From: an uncultured Sphingomonas sp.
GTDB lineage: Bacteria > Pseudomonadota > Alphaproteobacteria > Sphingomonadales > Sphingomonadaceae
DNA: 9,428 bases
Direction of reading: 5' to 3'
Assembly: GCA_934555855.1 (NCBI GenBank)
Contig: CAKTFL010000056.1
Location: 1 to 9,428 of the forward strand
Position 1 is the stretch's first letter. Every line of letters begins with the position of its first letter. The position numbers and the translations under genes are program-made. The notes under the pieces are model-generated. The model was not told where the DNA came from and made no database searches. It was given only the letters and a program-made list of their open reading frames with translations. Shown in pieces: positions 1 to 6,261 of this stretch.

Positions 1-3000
1 CCGCGGCGTAGCCCAGACCCGCACTTTCCAGTGTCCCGTTCGCCCGATCGAAATTGTCGGAGAAGGTCGAGACACCTTCCAGCACATTAAGAGTGACCGT
101 GACCGGCGCGGACACGTTGCCGAACGGATCGGTGCAGACCACGTTCGCGGAATAGACGTGGTCGCCGTCAGCATCGTCGGGCGTGGCGAAGGATTTGGTG
201 CCGTCTCCCGCAAAGCGGACGCTATACACGCCCGAGGCGGAGCCGATCTCAAGCTTCGCAGCGTCGGGGCCGCCCGCAAGTGACCATTTCACAAGCCCCT
301 TATCAGCCTTCAGCACCAGCGCGGCTTTCTGACCTTCCGGCACGGAACCGGCAGTAGCGGACGTGATCACGGGCTTGGTCGTTTCTGGCAGGACAGGGCC
401 GTTTCGCAGCGCCTCCGGCTTGAGAGGCAAGGTGGACTTGCCGGCATCAGGCCCAGCGATCGTGTTTGCCGCGAGGAAGGCTGGATCGAAGCCGGTCAGC
501 GTCACATCGACCCGGAAGGTGAAATAATTCCCCGTCAGCCGATCGTAATTGACGAACCAGAGCGGCGACTTCCATGTGTCGTTATCGCTCCAGCAGCCGT
601 TCCGATCGACGAGCTGCGCGCCCGTCATGTTGCGGTATTGATCGCCGGGATGCCCGTCGTGAAGCGTATAGAGCGACAGGCCTGTCTCCGGGTTCTGCTG
701 ATCGCCAAGGCGGCGCGCGCCGACACCGTCGACAATCGCACCCCTCACGACCACCGCGCCCCGTGCACTGGGGGTGGTGGTCAGCGTAGAACCGGCGGCG
801 TTGAGCGCGAAATACGGCTTGGCCGTTCCCGGCGCCGGCTCGACGCCGCCCAGGCCGAGCGGCGTGGCCGGGACGGCGACGGGCAGATCGATCGTGCTGT
901 CGAGCACCCGCCAGTCGCGCACCTTCGCTGTAAATCCGCCGGCTGGGGTGCCGTTCTGGATGTTGGTCCACGGCCCCATGGCGCCATATGCGGGGTGGGC
1001 TTGGGCAGTGGTGTAGAGCGTGGTCGACAAAATGCCGCTCGGGACCTTGTTGGTGACGCTCACCATCTCGACGTCGATCAGGTGGCCCTCGTAATTGATG
1101 AGATTGCCCGTGTCCTCCACGCCGCTCGTGAAGTTCTCGATGCGGCCGTTCGCAAATATGAAGTGCCAGCTGACGGGGCCGAGCTTTGCGCCGGAGTCAC
1201 CGTTGATCCACATGAAGTCGTAAAAGGCATAGGTGTTCGTGTAGTTGATGACGTTGAACGGGACCTTGGTCCCGATGCAGTCGAAGCCGCGAGAGATCAT
1301 CGGCGTGTTGTCGGAGCGGTCGGTAAACTGGCGATGCGATACCGCCAGGCCCCAATTGCAATCGAAGCAGGCATTGTCGTCGAAGTCGGGAATCTGTGCC
1401 TGCTCGATGCCGTAGGTCTCAAGGTCCGTCGTGAAATCGATACCTGCATAGCTCAGCTGGCCGCCCCCCTGGGTAAGCGGATCGCGAAGCCGGAGTGAGT
1501 TGCTGTCGGGGATACGCTTGAGCGGCGTGGTGCTTTGCTGGAGGAACATCCAGCCCACATTGCAGCCGCCCGCAATATTGCCCTGCTGAAGGATCTGGCG
1601 CGCCTGGTTCTCGAATGCCACGCCGGCATGGCCGTTGTGGCTCTCCCACAGCTCGTCGCGGTTGAACCAGTCAATGCCATAGCCGTCACCCCGACCCCCC
1701 GTGGCGGTGTTGGCGATCCACTGGCCGATCTCATTGCCGTTCTCAGTGACGAACGCCGCGCCGCGGAAATAGTCGACCGCGCAGTTGTGGAAGGCGGCAC
1801 GGCAATTGTGGTGAGTGACGACCCATCCCGGCTGGGGCTTGCCGACCGTCAGCATCCCGGAGGCGGTGGCGTCGACGTAGCGCAGCTTGCCGTCGACCAT
1901 TTTCATGAAGCGCGGTGCCCAGCCGGTCAGCCCCTCGAAAACAACCTGCCGCCGGCCGAAGTACGCGCCGGTTCCATGGCAGTGCCAGGCATAGCGACCC
2001 CTCACGTTATTGGGATCAGTGATTACCGCGCCCCCGCTAGTCGCGCGCGCGGTATAGGGAGCTTGGGAGCTTCCCTTGACTGCCGGCGCGACCAGCGTCG
2101 GGTCGGTGTCCGTGCGGGCCATGTGCAGTGCCTCGGCCCAGCGCGCCTGCACGTCGTCCGAGAACATGAACATCGTGTGCCCGCGCTTCTGCCGATCTGT
2201 CATGCTGGCCGAACGGAAGCGGATCGAGCGGGTCAGATTGGTGATCGGCACCTTCCGATCGCGCACCTTGCCGTTCTTCAGGGTGCGCGTGTAGCGATTG
2301 TGAGCGTAGGACAGCGGCGCGAGGGTGATCGTTTCGCCAGAGATCGCGACGATGACGCGCTGCTCGTCACGGCTGCGCTTGAAGCCGAGCGAGCCGTATT
2401 CGGTGTTGGTGGTGACGCGGTATGTGTCCTGCACCGGGCCATAGAAGCTCGCCGGTCCCGTATAGGTCGGATCGGCAGCGTCGGCACCGCTGGCCTCAGT
2501 GCCCACCACCACGATGACGTCCCCGACCCGCCAGGCAGACGTCGACAGACCCTCGACCGTGAAGGTGACAGCACCAGCTGCGAGTGAGGCGGCTGCGAAC
2601 AGGCGATCGGCCTTTTCCTGGCCGTGGATCCGCACCGGACCCATGGTCATCAGGCCGAGACGGGTGGTCGCGAGCGGCGCCTCCTGCGGAATGAACAGGA
2701 AGTCGACGCGCGGCTTGCCGGGGGTGGAGCTGTCGGCGATCGGCGCCGTGCTGTCACCGCAGATGAAGGTGCCATGCACCATGATGGTGTCGCTGGTGAC
2801 CTTGATGTCGACGCCCGGCGGGGGCGCGATGCGGAGCGTACCCGCCCCGCTGACATGCCAGTCCTTGAAATTGGCGTCCGACGAGATCGTGATCGTGAAA
2901 CCGGCGCTGTTGATGACCGCGGTGCCGACCTGAACGTCGCCGTCCAGCTCGGTCGTGATCGTCTGCGGATTGTAGAGGTGGGGGACGGTGCCCGTGTTCC

Positions 3001-3292
3001 AGACGGTCGGGTCGGCAAAGTCGCCGCTCTTGATTGCGGTATGGGTGAACGGCCCCATATGCGGGTGCATGTTCGGATCGACAGAGTCGGCCGCGACGTA
3101 ATCGGGGTAGGATTGGGGCACAAAGGCCATGCGCGCGCCGGATGCTTGTGCGATTTCGAGAACCGTCCCGCTAGGCGTCGGCGCAGGAGTGGGGGTGGGG
3201 GCCGGAGCAGGAGCCGGGGTGGGAGTGCCTTGGCGAACCGCCCCCCTCAACCGATCTCTAAGGCGGTTGAGACCGTTCGGGTACATGCTCAT
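1..3292 (-). CDS. Large G8-domain / CEMIP-like beta-helix protein, C-terminus beyond left edge
   Basis: One uninterrupted reading frame of 1097 codons starts at ATG 3292 and is still open at base 1. The start is supported by GGGAG 9 bases upstream; a second ATG at 3286 is possible. Seen in order: a basic N-terminal helix (1-21), a Pro-rich linker (22-41), a G8-like domain (about 85-265, with WNTGTVP, IMVHGTFICG and WRVGDVIVVVGT), a stretch with ITLAPLSYAH, LTRSIRFRS and GHTMFMF (322-377), then RGRYAWHCHGTG (431-442) and ENGNEIGQWIANTA in a probable right-handed beta-helix, an Ig-like domain (about 972-1075) and the start of a lectin-like domain (FSDNFDRANGTLES). This order matches the G8/CEMIP/TMEM2 family, whose animal members bind or cleave hyaluronan; bacterial members are mostly uncharacterised. 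No signal peptide is seen. It follows a secreted-protein gene by 3 bases. A tail spike, depolymerase or adhesin role is inference. Confidence 0.85.
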   Translation of the reverse strand, partial: MSMYPNGLNRLRDRLRGAVRQGTPTPAPAPAPTPTPAPTPSGTVLEIAQASGARMAFVPQSYPDYVAADSVDPNMHPHMGPFTHTAIKSGDFADPTVWNTGTVPHLYNPQTITTELDGDVQVGTAVINSAGFTITISSDANFKDWHVSGAGTLRIAPPPGVDIKVTSDTIMVHGTFICGDSTAPIADSSTPGKPRVDFLFIPQEAPLATTRLGLMTMGPVRIHGQEKADRLFAAASLAAGAVTFTVEGLSTSAWRVGDVIVVVGTEASGADAADPTYTGPASFYGPVQDTYRVTTNTEYGSLGFKRSRDEQRVIVAISGETITLAPLSYAHNRYTRTLKNGKVRDRKVPITNLTRSIRFRSASMTDRQKRGHTMFMFSDDVQARWAEALHMARTDTDPTLVAPAVKGSSQAPYTARATSGGAVITDPNNVRGRYAWHCHGTGAYFGRRQVVFEGLTGWAPRFMKMVDGKLRYVDATASGMLTVGKPQPGWVVTHHNCRAAFHNCAVDYFRGAAFVTENGNEIGQWIANTATGGRGDGYGIDWFNRDELWESHNGHAGVAFENQARQILQQGNIAGGCNVGWMFLQQSTTPLKRIPDSNSLRLRDPLTQGGGQLSYAGIDFTTDLETYGIEQAQIPDFDDNACFDCNWGLAVSHRQFTDRSDNTPMISRGFDCIGTKVPFNVINYTNTYAFYDFMWINGDSGAKLGPVSWHFIFANGRIENFTSGVEDTGNLINYEGHLIDVEMVSVTNKVPSGILSTTLYTTAQAHPAYGAMGPWTNIQNGTPAGGFTAKVRDWRVLDSTIDLPVAVPATPLGLGGVEPAPGTAKPYFALNAAGSTLTTTPSARGAVVVRGAIVDGVGARRLGDQQNPETGLSLYTLHDGHPGDQYRNMTGAQLVDRNGCWSDNDTWKSPLWFVNYDRLTGNYFTFRVDVTLTGFDPAFLAANTIAGPDAGKSTLPLKPEALRNGPVLPETTKPVITSATAGSVPEGQKAALVLKADKGLVKWSLAGGPDAAKLEIGSASGVYSVRFAGDGTKSFATPDDADGDHVYSANVVCTDPFGNVSAPVTVTLNVLEGVSTFSDNFDRANGTLESAGLGYAA
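3173..3226 (-). repeat. Low-complexity Thr/Ala-Pro linker repeat inside the G8 protein gene
   Basis: Eighteen codons (residues 23-40) encode nine alternating Thr-Pro or Ala-Pro dipeptides. On the plus strand this reads as a G-rich tract with scarcely any pyrimidine runs. Such linkers are usually extended and separate an N-terminal anchoring segment from a globular domain, here the basic N-terminal helix from the G8-like region. The tract is a plausible place for length variation by slippage in dipeptide (6-base) units, which would keep the frame. Confidence 0.8.
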
Positions 3293-3295
3293 CGG

Positions 3296-3775
3296 TTACC
3301 ACTCCCGAGCGTAAACGGGGGTCGCTGCGGCCGAACACACGATCGATACGGCGCCGGTTCCGACATGGGTGTCGGGCGTCTCATAAAGGGAGCCGGCGGG
3401 AATTAGCAGGCTGTGGAAGTCGGCGGACGCCGTCGCCTGGCCGTTGATGTAGCAGCTGGCCGAGGCCGACTGGACCTGGACCGAGAACCCCCGGCGAGCG
3501 GCATTGGCGGGAATCAGGATGATCGCGCTGGTCCCGACCGACGCGCCGCGATCGGCCGCCGGGCTCCTCACGACCGTCTCCACGGGCAGGCGGGCGCAAA
3601 CCTCATAAGCCTGTGCCGCCGCGTTCCAGCACATGAGCTTGCGCGGGGCGGGGTTCTGGTCGGTCTCGTTCTTGCCGGGGCTGAACAAACGCTGCGCGGC
3701 AGCGGGGGAGGCCAGCGCCACCGGCGCAGCGATGGCGAGAATGGCGGTCATCGCCCAGCCGAAGATCTTCTTCAC
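3296..3775 (-). CDS. Small secreted protein with Sec signal peptide (159 aa), unknown function
   Basis: The chosen start is GTG 3775 because AGGAG lies 8 bases upstream. An ATG at 3799 has no ribosome binding site and would bury the signal peptide. Residues 1-27 form a textbook Sec signal (Lys-Lys, a hydrophobic core, then SPAAAQ), giving cleavage near residue 27. The mature part of about 132 residues has four cysteines (49, 60, 108, 147), enough for two disulfides, and alternating beta-type stretches (SAIILIPANAARRGFSVQVQ, SLLIPAGSLYETP, GAVSIVCSA) that suggest a small beta-sandwich. The family is not recognised; similar-looking beta proteins occur next to phage tail-fibre genes. The stop is followed 3 bases later by the G8 gene, so the two are almost certainly co-transcribed and may act together. 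Export of this protein but not obviously of its partner is odd. Confidence 0.8.
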   Translation of the reverse strand: MKKIFGWAMTAILAIAAPVALASPAAAQRLFSPGKNETDQNPAPRKLMCWNAAAQAYEVCARLPVETVVRSPAADRGASVGTSAIILIPANAARRGFSVQVQSASASCYINGQATASADFHSLLIPAGSLYETPDTHVGTGAVSIVCSAAATPVYAREW

Positions 3776-3843
3776 GGTGTCTGCTCCTGATCGGGACATG
3801 GCCGCGATCCGGCGGACCGCGCGTCGATCAGGTGCTATCGAAG

Positions 3844-3895
3844 CCTGACAGAGACCGGGCCGAGCGGCTGTTGTCAGGCGCGGAGCGACAACAGC
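3844..3895. promoter_or_regulatory. Overlapping inverted repeats in the divergent intergenic region
   Basis: The 202 bases between the two divergent transcription units contain two overlapping perfect inverted repeats. GCTGTTGTC (3867-3875) pairs with GACAACAGC (3887-3895), 9 bp with an 11-base spacer and centres 20 bases apart, as expected for a dimeric repressor operator on one face of the helix. CCTGACA (3844-3850) pairs with TGTCAGG (3872-3878), sharing TGTC with the first. In RNA the two stems would exclude each other. No convincing -35/-10 pair was found, so an operator or leader-RNA role is inference. Confidence 0.4.
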
Positions 3896-3977
3896 GGCGC
3901 GTTGCCGGGAGGGAACCGGCCGGGGAGCGGGGCCGCGCGGGTTGCACCCCGCGACGACGACGAGCTGAGGGCTCGCC

Positions 3978-4049
3978 ATGACCGAATTGGCCGATCCGGC
4001 CACCCCGCACCCGCGCAACGGGCGGGGACAATGGAGCCTGTCCTCATGA
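3978..4049 (+). CDS. 23-residue ORF overlapping the methylase start (leader or coupling peptide)
   Basis: ATG 3978 is preceded by GAGG 7 bases upstream and by an in-frame stop at 3966, so this is the only start in the frame. It encodes MTELADPATPHPRNGRGQWS plus LSS, and its TGA overlaps the methylase ATG at 4046 as ATGA, the standard arrangement for translational coupling. The peptide has no recognisable domain, signal or transmembrane segment. It may be a real small phage-type protein, a translated leader that delivers ribosomes to the methylase, or chance. The good ribosome binding site together with the exact 4-base overlap favours translation. Confidence 0.5.
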   Translation: MTELADPATPHPRNGRGQWSLSS

Positions 4050-4855
4050 AATCGTCAAGCGCCGCAATCGCGGCCAAGCCGCCTGCCGCCTATCTGGGCG
4101 GGAAGCGCAACCTAGCCCGGCGCCTGTGTGAGCTAATCGAGACCGTTCCCCACCGCGCCTATATCGAGCCGTTCGTCGGCATGGGCGGGGTGTTCCTGCG
4201 CCGCTCCCGCCCCGCGCCGGTGGAGGTCATCAACGACCTGTCCGGCGACGTCGCCAATCTGTTTCGGATCGTGCGCCGCCATTACGAGCCGCTGGTCGAA
4301 GAGATGACTTGGCTGCTCGCGGGCCGGGCCGAGTTCGCTCGGCAGATGCGCGTCGACCCAAGCACGCTGACCGACATCGAGCGGGCGGCGCGCTTTCTCT
4401 ACCTGCAACGGCTGGCGTTCGGCGGTCGCGTGGCTGGGCGTACCTTTGGCGTGCGGAAAGACCAGTCCTCGCGCATCCAGCTCAGCCAGCTTCGCGCCGA
4501 ACTGAAGGCGTTGCACCGGCGGCTTGAGCCGGTGACGATCGAGCAGCTGCCCTATGCGGACGTGATCCGCCGATATGACCAGGCGAGGGCGCTGTTCTAT
4601 CTCGATCCGCCCTATGACGAGACCGCAGGCTATGGCGTCGACTTCGGGCGGGAGGATTATCTGGCGATGGCCGGGCAACTGGCCGGGATCGCCGGAAGCT
4701 TCGTGATGTCGATCAACGACACGCCATTCGTCCGCGAGGCATTCGCGGGTTTCCGGATCGATGAGGTTACGACGACCTGGACAGTCGGGATGGCCACAAC
4801 CGGAGCCGGCCAGAAGGTGACCGAGCTGATCATCAGCAATCGCTCGACTGCATAA
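4046..4855 (+). CDS. D12-class (Dam-type) DNA adenine N6-methyltransferase
   Basis: The predicted 269-residue enzyme transfers a methyl group from S-adenosylmethionine to N6 of adenine in a short duplex site. Visible motifs are YLGGKRNL (16-23, AdoMet pocket), YIEPFVGMGG (39-48, the FxGxG-type motif I), EVINDLSGDVANLFR (60-74, acidic motif with Asn-Asp) and the catalytic DPPY (187-190). Their order is that of the D12/alpha group of Dam and DpnM, and the length is normal for it. ATG 4046 is preferred over ATG 4031 because GGAG lies 9 bases upstream and because it overlaps the preceding small ORF by ATGA. Target specificity cannot be read by eye; GATC is only the family's most common site. No restriction endonuclease gene is adjacent, so it is an orphan in this window, as in many prophages, where such enzymes may protect element DNA or mark it for regulation. 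Confidence 0.92.
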   Translation: MKSSSAAIAAKPPAAYLGGKRNLARRLCELIETVPHRAYIEPFVGMGGVFLRRSRPAPVEVINDLSGDVANLFRIVRRHYEPLVEEMTWLLAGRAEFARQMRVDPSTLTDIERAARFLYLQRLAFGGRVAGRTFGVRKDQSSRIQLSQLRAELKALHRRLEPVTIEQLPYADVIRRYDQARALFYLDPPYDETAGYGVDFGREDYLAMAGQLAGIAGSFVMSINDTPFVREAFAGFRIDEVTTTWTVGMATTGAGQKVTELIISNRSTA

Positions 4856-4871
4856 TCGAAAGCATGGCGGC

Positions 4872-4909
4872 AGCGTCGGCTTCAGCCGATGCGCCGCTAG
4901 ACCGACGCT
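4872..4909. terminator. Hairpin downstream of the methylase gene
   Basis: GCGTCGGC and GCCGATGC (4873-4880 and 4885-4892) form an 8-bp stem with one G-T pair and a TTCA tetraloop. AGCGTCGG (4872-4879) can alternatively pair perfectly with CCGACGCT (4902-4909). There is no T-tract, so intrinsic termination is uncertain. It could be a partial terminator or an RNA-processing element that separates the methylase from the small genes starting at 4968. Confidence 0.4.
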
Positions 4910-4967
4910 AGAAGAACAAATGCGGAACGTGCTATGAGCCTGCGATCCGAGTCGCAGAGGATGTGCC

Positions 4968-5198
4968 ATGGACATGGACCGCTACCACCCCGAGAAGCCG
5001 GCCTTCGGCGCATGGCTGATCGGGCAGAAGGACAAGGGCGGGCTGATCGGCCAGCTCGCCGCCGGCGCCGCTGGGGATCGCCGCTTTCCCAAGCAGGGCG
5101 GACCCGACGACGTGCGAAAGCACCTGGTTGCGCTCCAGGCTGACGGTGACATGCACTCGGCACTGGACGATGCCGAGGTCGACTGGCTGGCCTATTGA
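4968..5198 (+). CDS. Small YozE/SAM-like-fold protein (76 aa)
   Basis: ATG 4968 has AGAGG 7 bases upstream. The product shows the pattern of the small YozE_SAM_like family: F-x-x-WL-x-x-Q (13-20), IGQLA (27-31), a conserved D-x-x-FP (37-41), then D-x-VRKHL (48-53) and an acidic end DDAEVDW. Family members are compact helical proteins of about 70-80 residues, common on phages and plasmids as well as chromosomes, with no established biochemical role. Its TGA overlaps the next ATG (TGATG), so the two are translationally coupled. The assignment rests on pattern alone and could be wrong at the family level; that it is a gene is fairly secure. Confidence 0.7.
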   Translation: MDMDRYHPEKPAFGAWLIGQKDKGGLIGQLAAGAAGDRRFPKQGGPDDVRKHLVALQADGDMHSALDDAEVDWLAY

Positions 5199-5386
5199 TG
5201 GCGGACCGCTGCCGCGTCTGTTCGGCGAATGACCGGGCGGCGCTGATCGAGTATCTGGCCGAGCAGCTGTGGGAGAGCCGTCGTCACGGGACGCTCGACG
5301 ATTGGCCTTGGCCTGAGGCCGGAGGGTACTGGCAGCGGATCTATCGGCAGGAGGCCGAGACCTTCATCGCGGCTGCGCTGCGGTGA
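5198..5386 (+). CDS. Conserved-looking small protein (62 aa), unknown function
   Basis: The start is ATG 5198, inside TGATG with the stop of the preceding gene, and the gene ends in another TGATG with the next one. The product begins MADRCRVCSANDRAA, then has a helical, aromatic- and acid-rich stretch (LIEYLAEQLWESRRHG, WPWPEAGGYWQRIYRQEAET). The N-terminal CRVC pair could bind metal only in a dimer or with other ligands, since there are no further cysteines. There is no signal peptide or membrane segment. No family is recognised. Its position in a tight chain of small genes next to a phage-type methylase suggests an accessory element gene. Confidence 0.65.
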   Translation: MADRCRVCSANDRAALIEYLAEQLWESRRHGTLDDWPWPEAGGYWQRIYRQEAETFIAAALR

Positions 5387-5739
5387 TGGCCTTCAAGCGG
5401 GTCGAGGACCTGAATGACGCCGGGCGGCATGGCGCCGTGATCGAGGCGCGATGCACACGATGCGGGCGCGTCCGCTACATGGCCCCGTGGTGCCTCGCCC
5501 GACCACGCGATCCAGCGAAGAAGCGGGTGCCCGGTAACACGCCGATCTGGCGCGTCGGCCGGGTGCTGCGCTGCCGGGGCGGGCACGGGATCGGTGTCGG
5601 CTGCGGGGGTCGCGGGGCTGAGACGCGCGCCGTCCTGCCGGAGTTCCTGCCGCCTGCGCCAGCCGGAGTGCCGCAGATCGCCTGGCTCAACGCTGACGAG
5701 GCCGAGCGCCGTCGCCTGATCCGGGCCGCGAGGGGGTAG
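5386..5739 (+). CDS. Probable small zinc-ribbon protein (117 aa), unknown function
   Basis: The start is ATG 5386, overlapping the preceding stop as TGATG. The product has CTRCGR (Cys23, Cys26) and, after about 36 residues, LRCRGGH followed by a further cysteine (Cys63, His67, Cys73). This is the layout of a two-knuckle zinc ribbon. The remainder is basic and proline-rich, ending in a short helix (ADEAERRRLIRAARG). Similar small zinc-ribbon ORFs are frequent in alphaproteobacterial prophages, where a nucleic-acid-binding role is usually assumed but not shown. The second knuckle looks stretched and Gly-rich (GGHGIGVGCGGRG), so metal binding is not certain. It is the last gene of the plus-strand chain before the gene-free junction. 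Confidence 0.65.
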   Translation: MAFKRVEDLNDAGRHGAVIEARCTRCGRVRYMAPWCLARPRDPAKKRVPGNTPIWRVGRVLRCRGGHGIGVGCGGRGAETRAVLPEFLPPAPAGVPQIAWLNADEAERRRLIRAARG

Positions 5740-5825
5740 GGCCGGATCGGATCGAACCGACTAGGCCGACGTCCCCACCTCGACCTGGCGCGCCGCGCTT
5801 GCCCCCGCGCCTCGCCTGCCCGCTT

Positions 5826-6075
5826 CTTATGTCGGTTTCCATGCACCCTGAGCGCTAGACATGCGGTCGGAAGCCGCCCGGCGCCGAGGGAAACGGCACG
5901 ACTGGGTTCGGGAGGCCAATGCGATTTCATGCGCTGCCTACCGTATCCCGCCTCGCCGAAGTTCTCATTAGGGCTCGGCTCAGCAGGTAGACCCGCCTGC
6001 GGGAAAACCCTGACATTGCAGATGCGCCCTCCAAAGCGGAGCTAACCCGTTGAGGCAGCACGAAACTTATGTCGG
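5826..6075 (+). repeat. Direct repeat CTTATGTCGG, two copies 240 bases apart
   Basis: CTTATGTCGG occurs at 5826-5835 and again at 6066-6075, same orientation. A weaker partial copy (CTTATGGCATGAC) lies on the other strand ending near 6217. Flanking bases differ after the shared 10-mer (TTTCC versus CTTAA), so it is a short motif and not a longer duplication. It could be a recombinase or regulator half-site. Confidence 0.45.
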
Positions 6076-6261
6076 CTTAATGACCTGACCTAGCCATGAT
6101 CTGTCGAGTCCAAAAACATGATCCCGTGTGATTTCATCGACTTAGCCAAGCTCGGAAGTCATACCTTAAAGTCATGATATGATCATCACAATATCAGGGT
6201 ATTTGTCATGCCATAAGCTACTGAAATTGCGACGATGTTATGAATGTCAGGGTTTTCCCGC
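5999..6261. repeat. Perfect 19-bp inverted repeat bounding the AT-rich block
   Basis: The left arm at 5999-6017 is the exact reverse complement of the right arm at 6243-6261, AATGTCAGGGTTTTCCCGC. A degenerate third copy in right-arm orientation, AATATCAGGGTATT, sits at 6190-6203. Just after each arm on the plus strand comes a similar GCGCCCTCC(C)AAA(A)GC (about 6024-6036 and 6260-6275), this time in direct orientation. Together this resembles the complex ends of an element moved by tyrosine recombinases or a small MITE-like insertion of 263 bp; no transposase is present and no target duplication is obvious. Confidence 0.6.

Noticed and set aside
638..1498. Plus-strand ORF of 286 codons
   Set aside because: Antisense to the continuous G8-protein frame. 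It has no recognisable motif and the Arg/Ala/Gly/Val-rich composition of a GC-rich shadow frame.
1535..2587. Plus-strand ORF of 350 codons
   Set aside because: Antisense shadow of the same large minus-strand gene, which shows clear domain motifs exactly here.
2624..3406. Plus-strand ORF of 260 codons
   Set aside because: Runs antisense across the G8 gene start and the end of the secreted-protein gene; Arg/Gly-rich, with no plausible domain.
3776..4018. Longer 240-residue form of the secreted protein
   Set aside because: The extension has no ribosome binding site at its start, is low-complexity Arg/Ala-rich and would bury a textbook signal peptide; GTG 3775 has AGGAG at the right distance.
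3902..4045. N-terminal extension of the methylase (317-residue form)
   Set aside because: D12 enzymes begin shortly before the LGGK motif; ATG 4046 has GGAG and an ATGA overlap with the short ORF.
4855..4967. Promoter or separate small ORF between methylase and YozE-like gene
   Set aside because: No recognisable -35/-10 pair; the 15-codon frame at 4864 has no ribosome binding site. Only the hairpin is supported.
4133..4975. Minus-strand ORF of 280 codons
   Set aside because: Antisense to the methylase, whose motifs are unambiguous.
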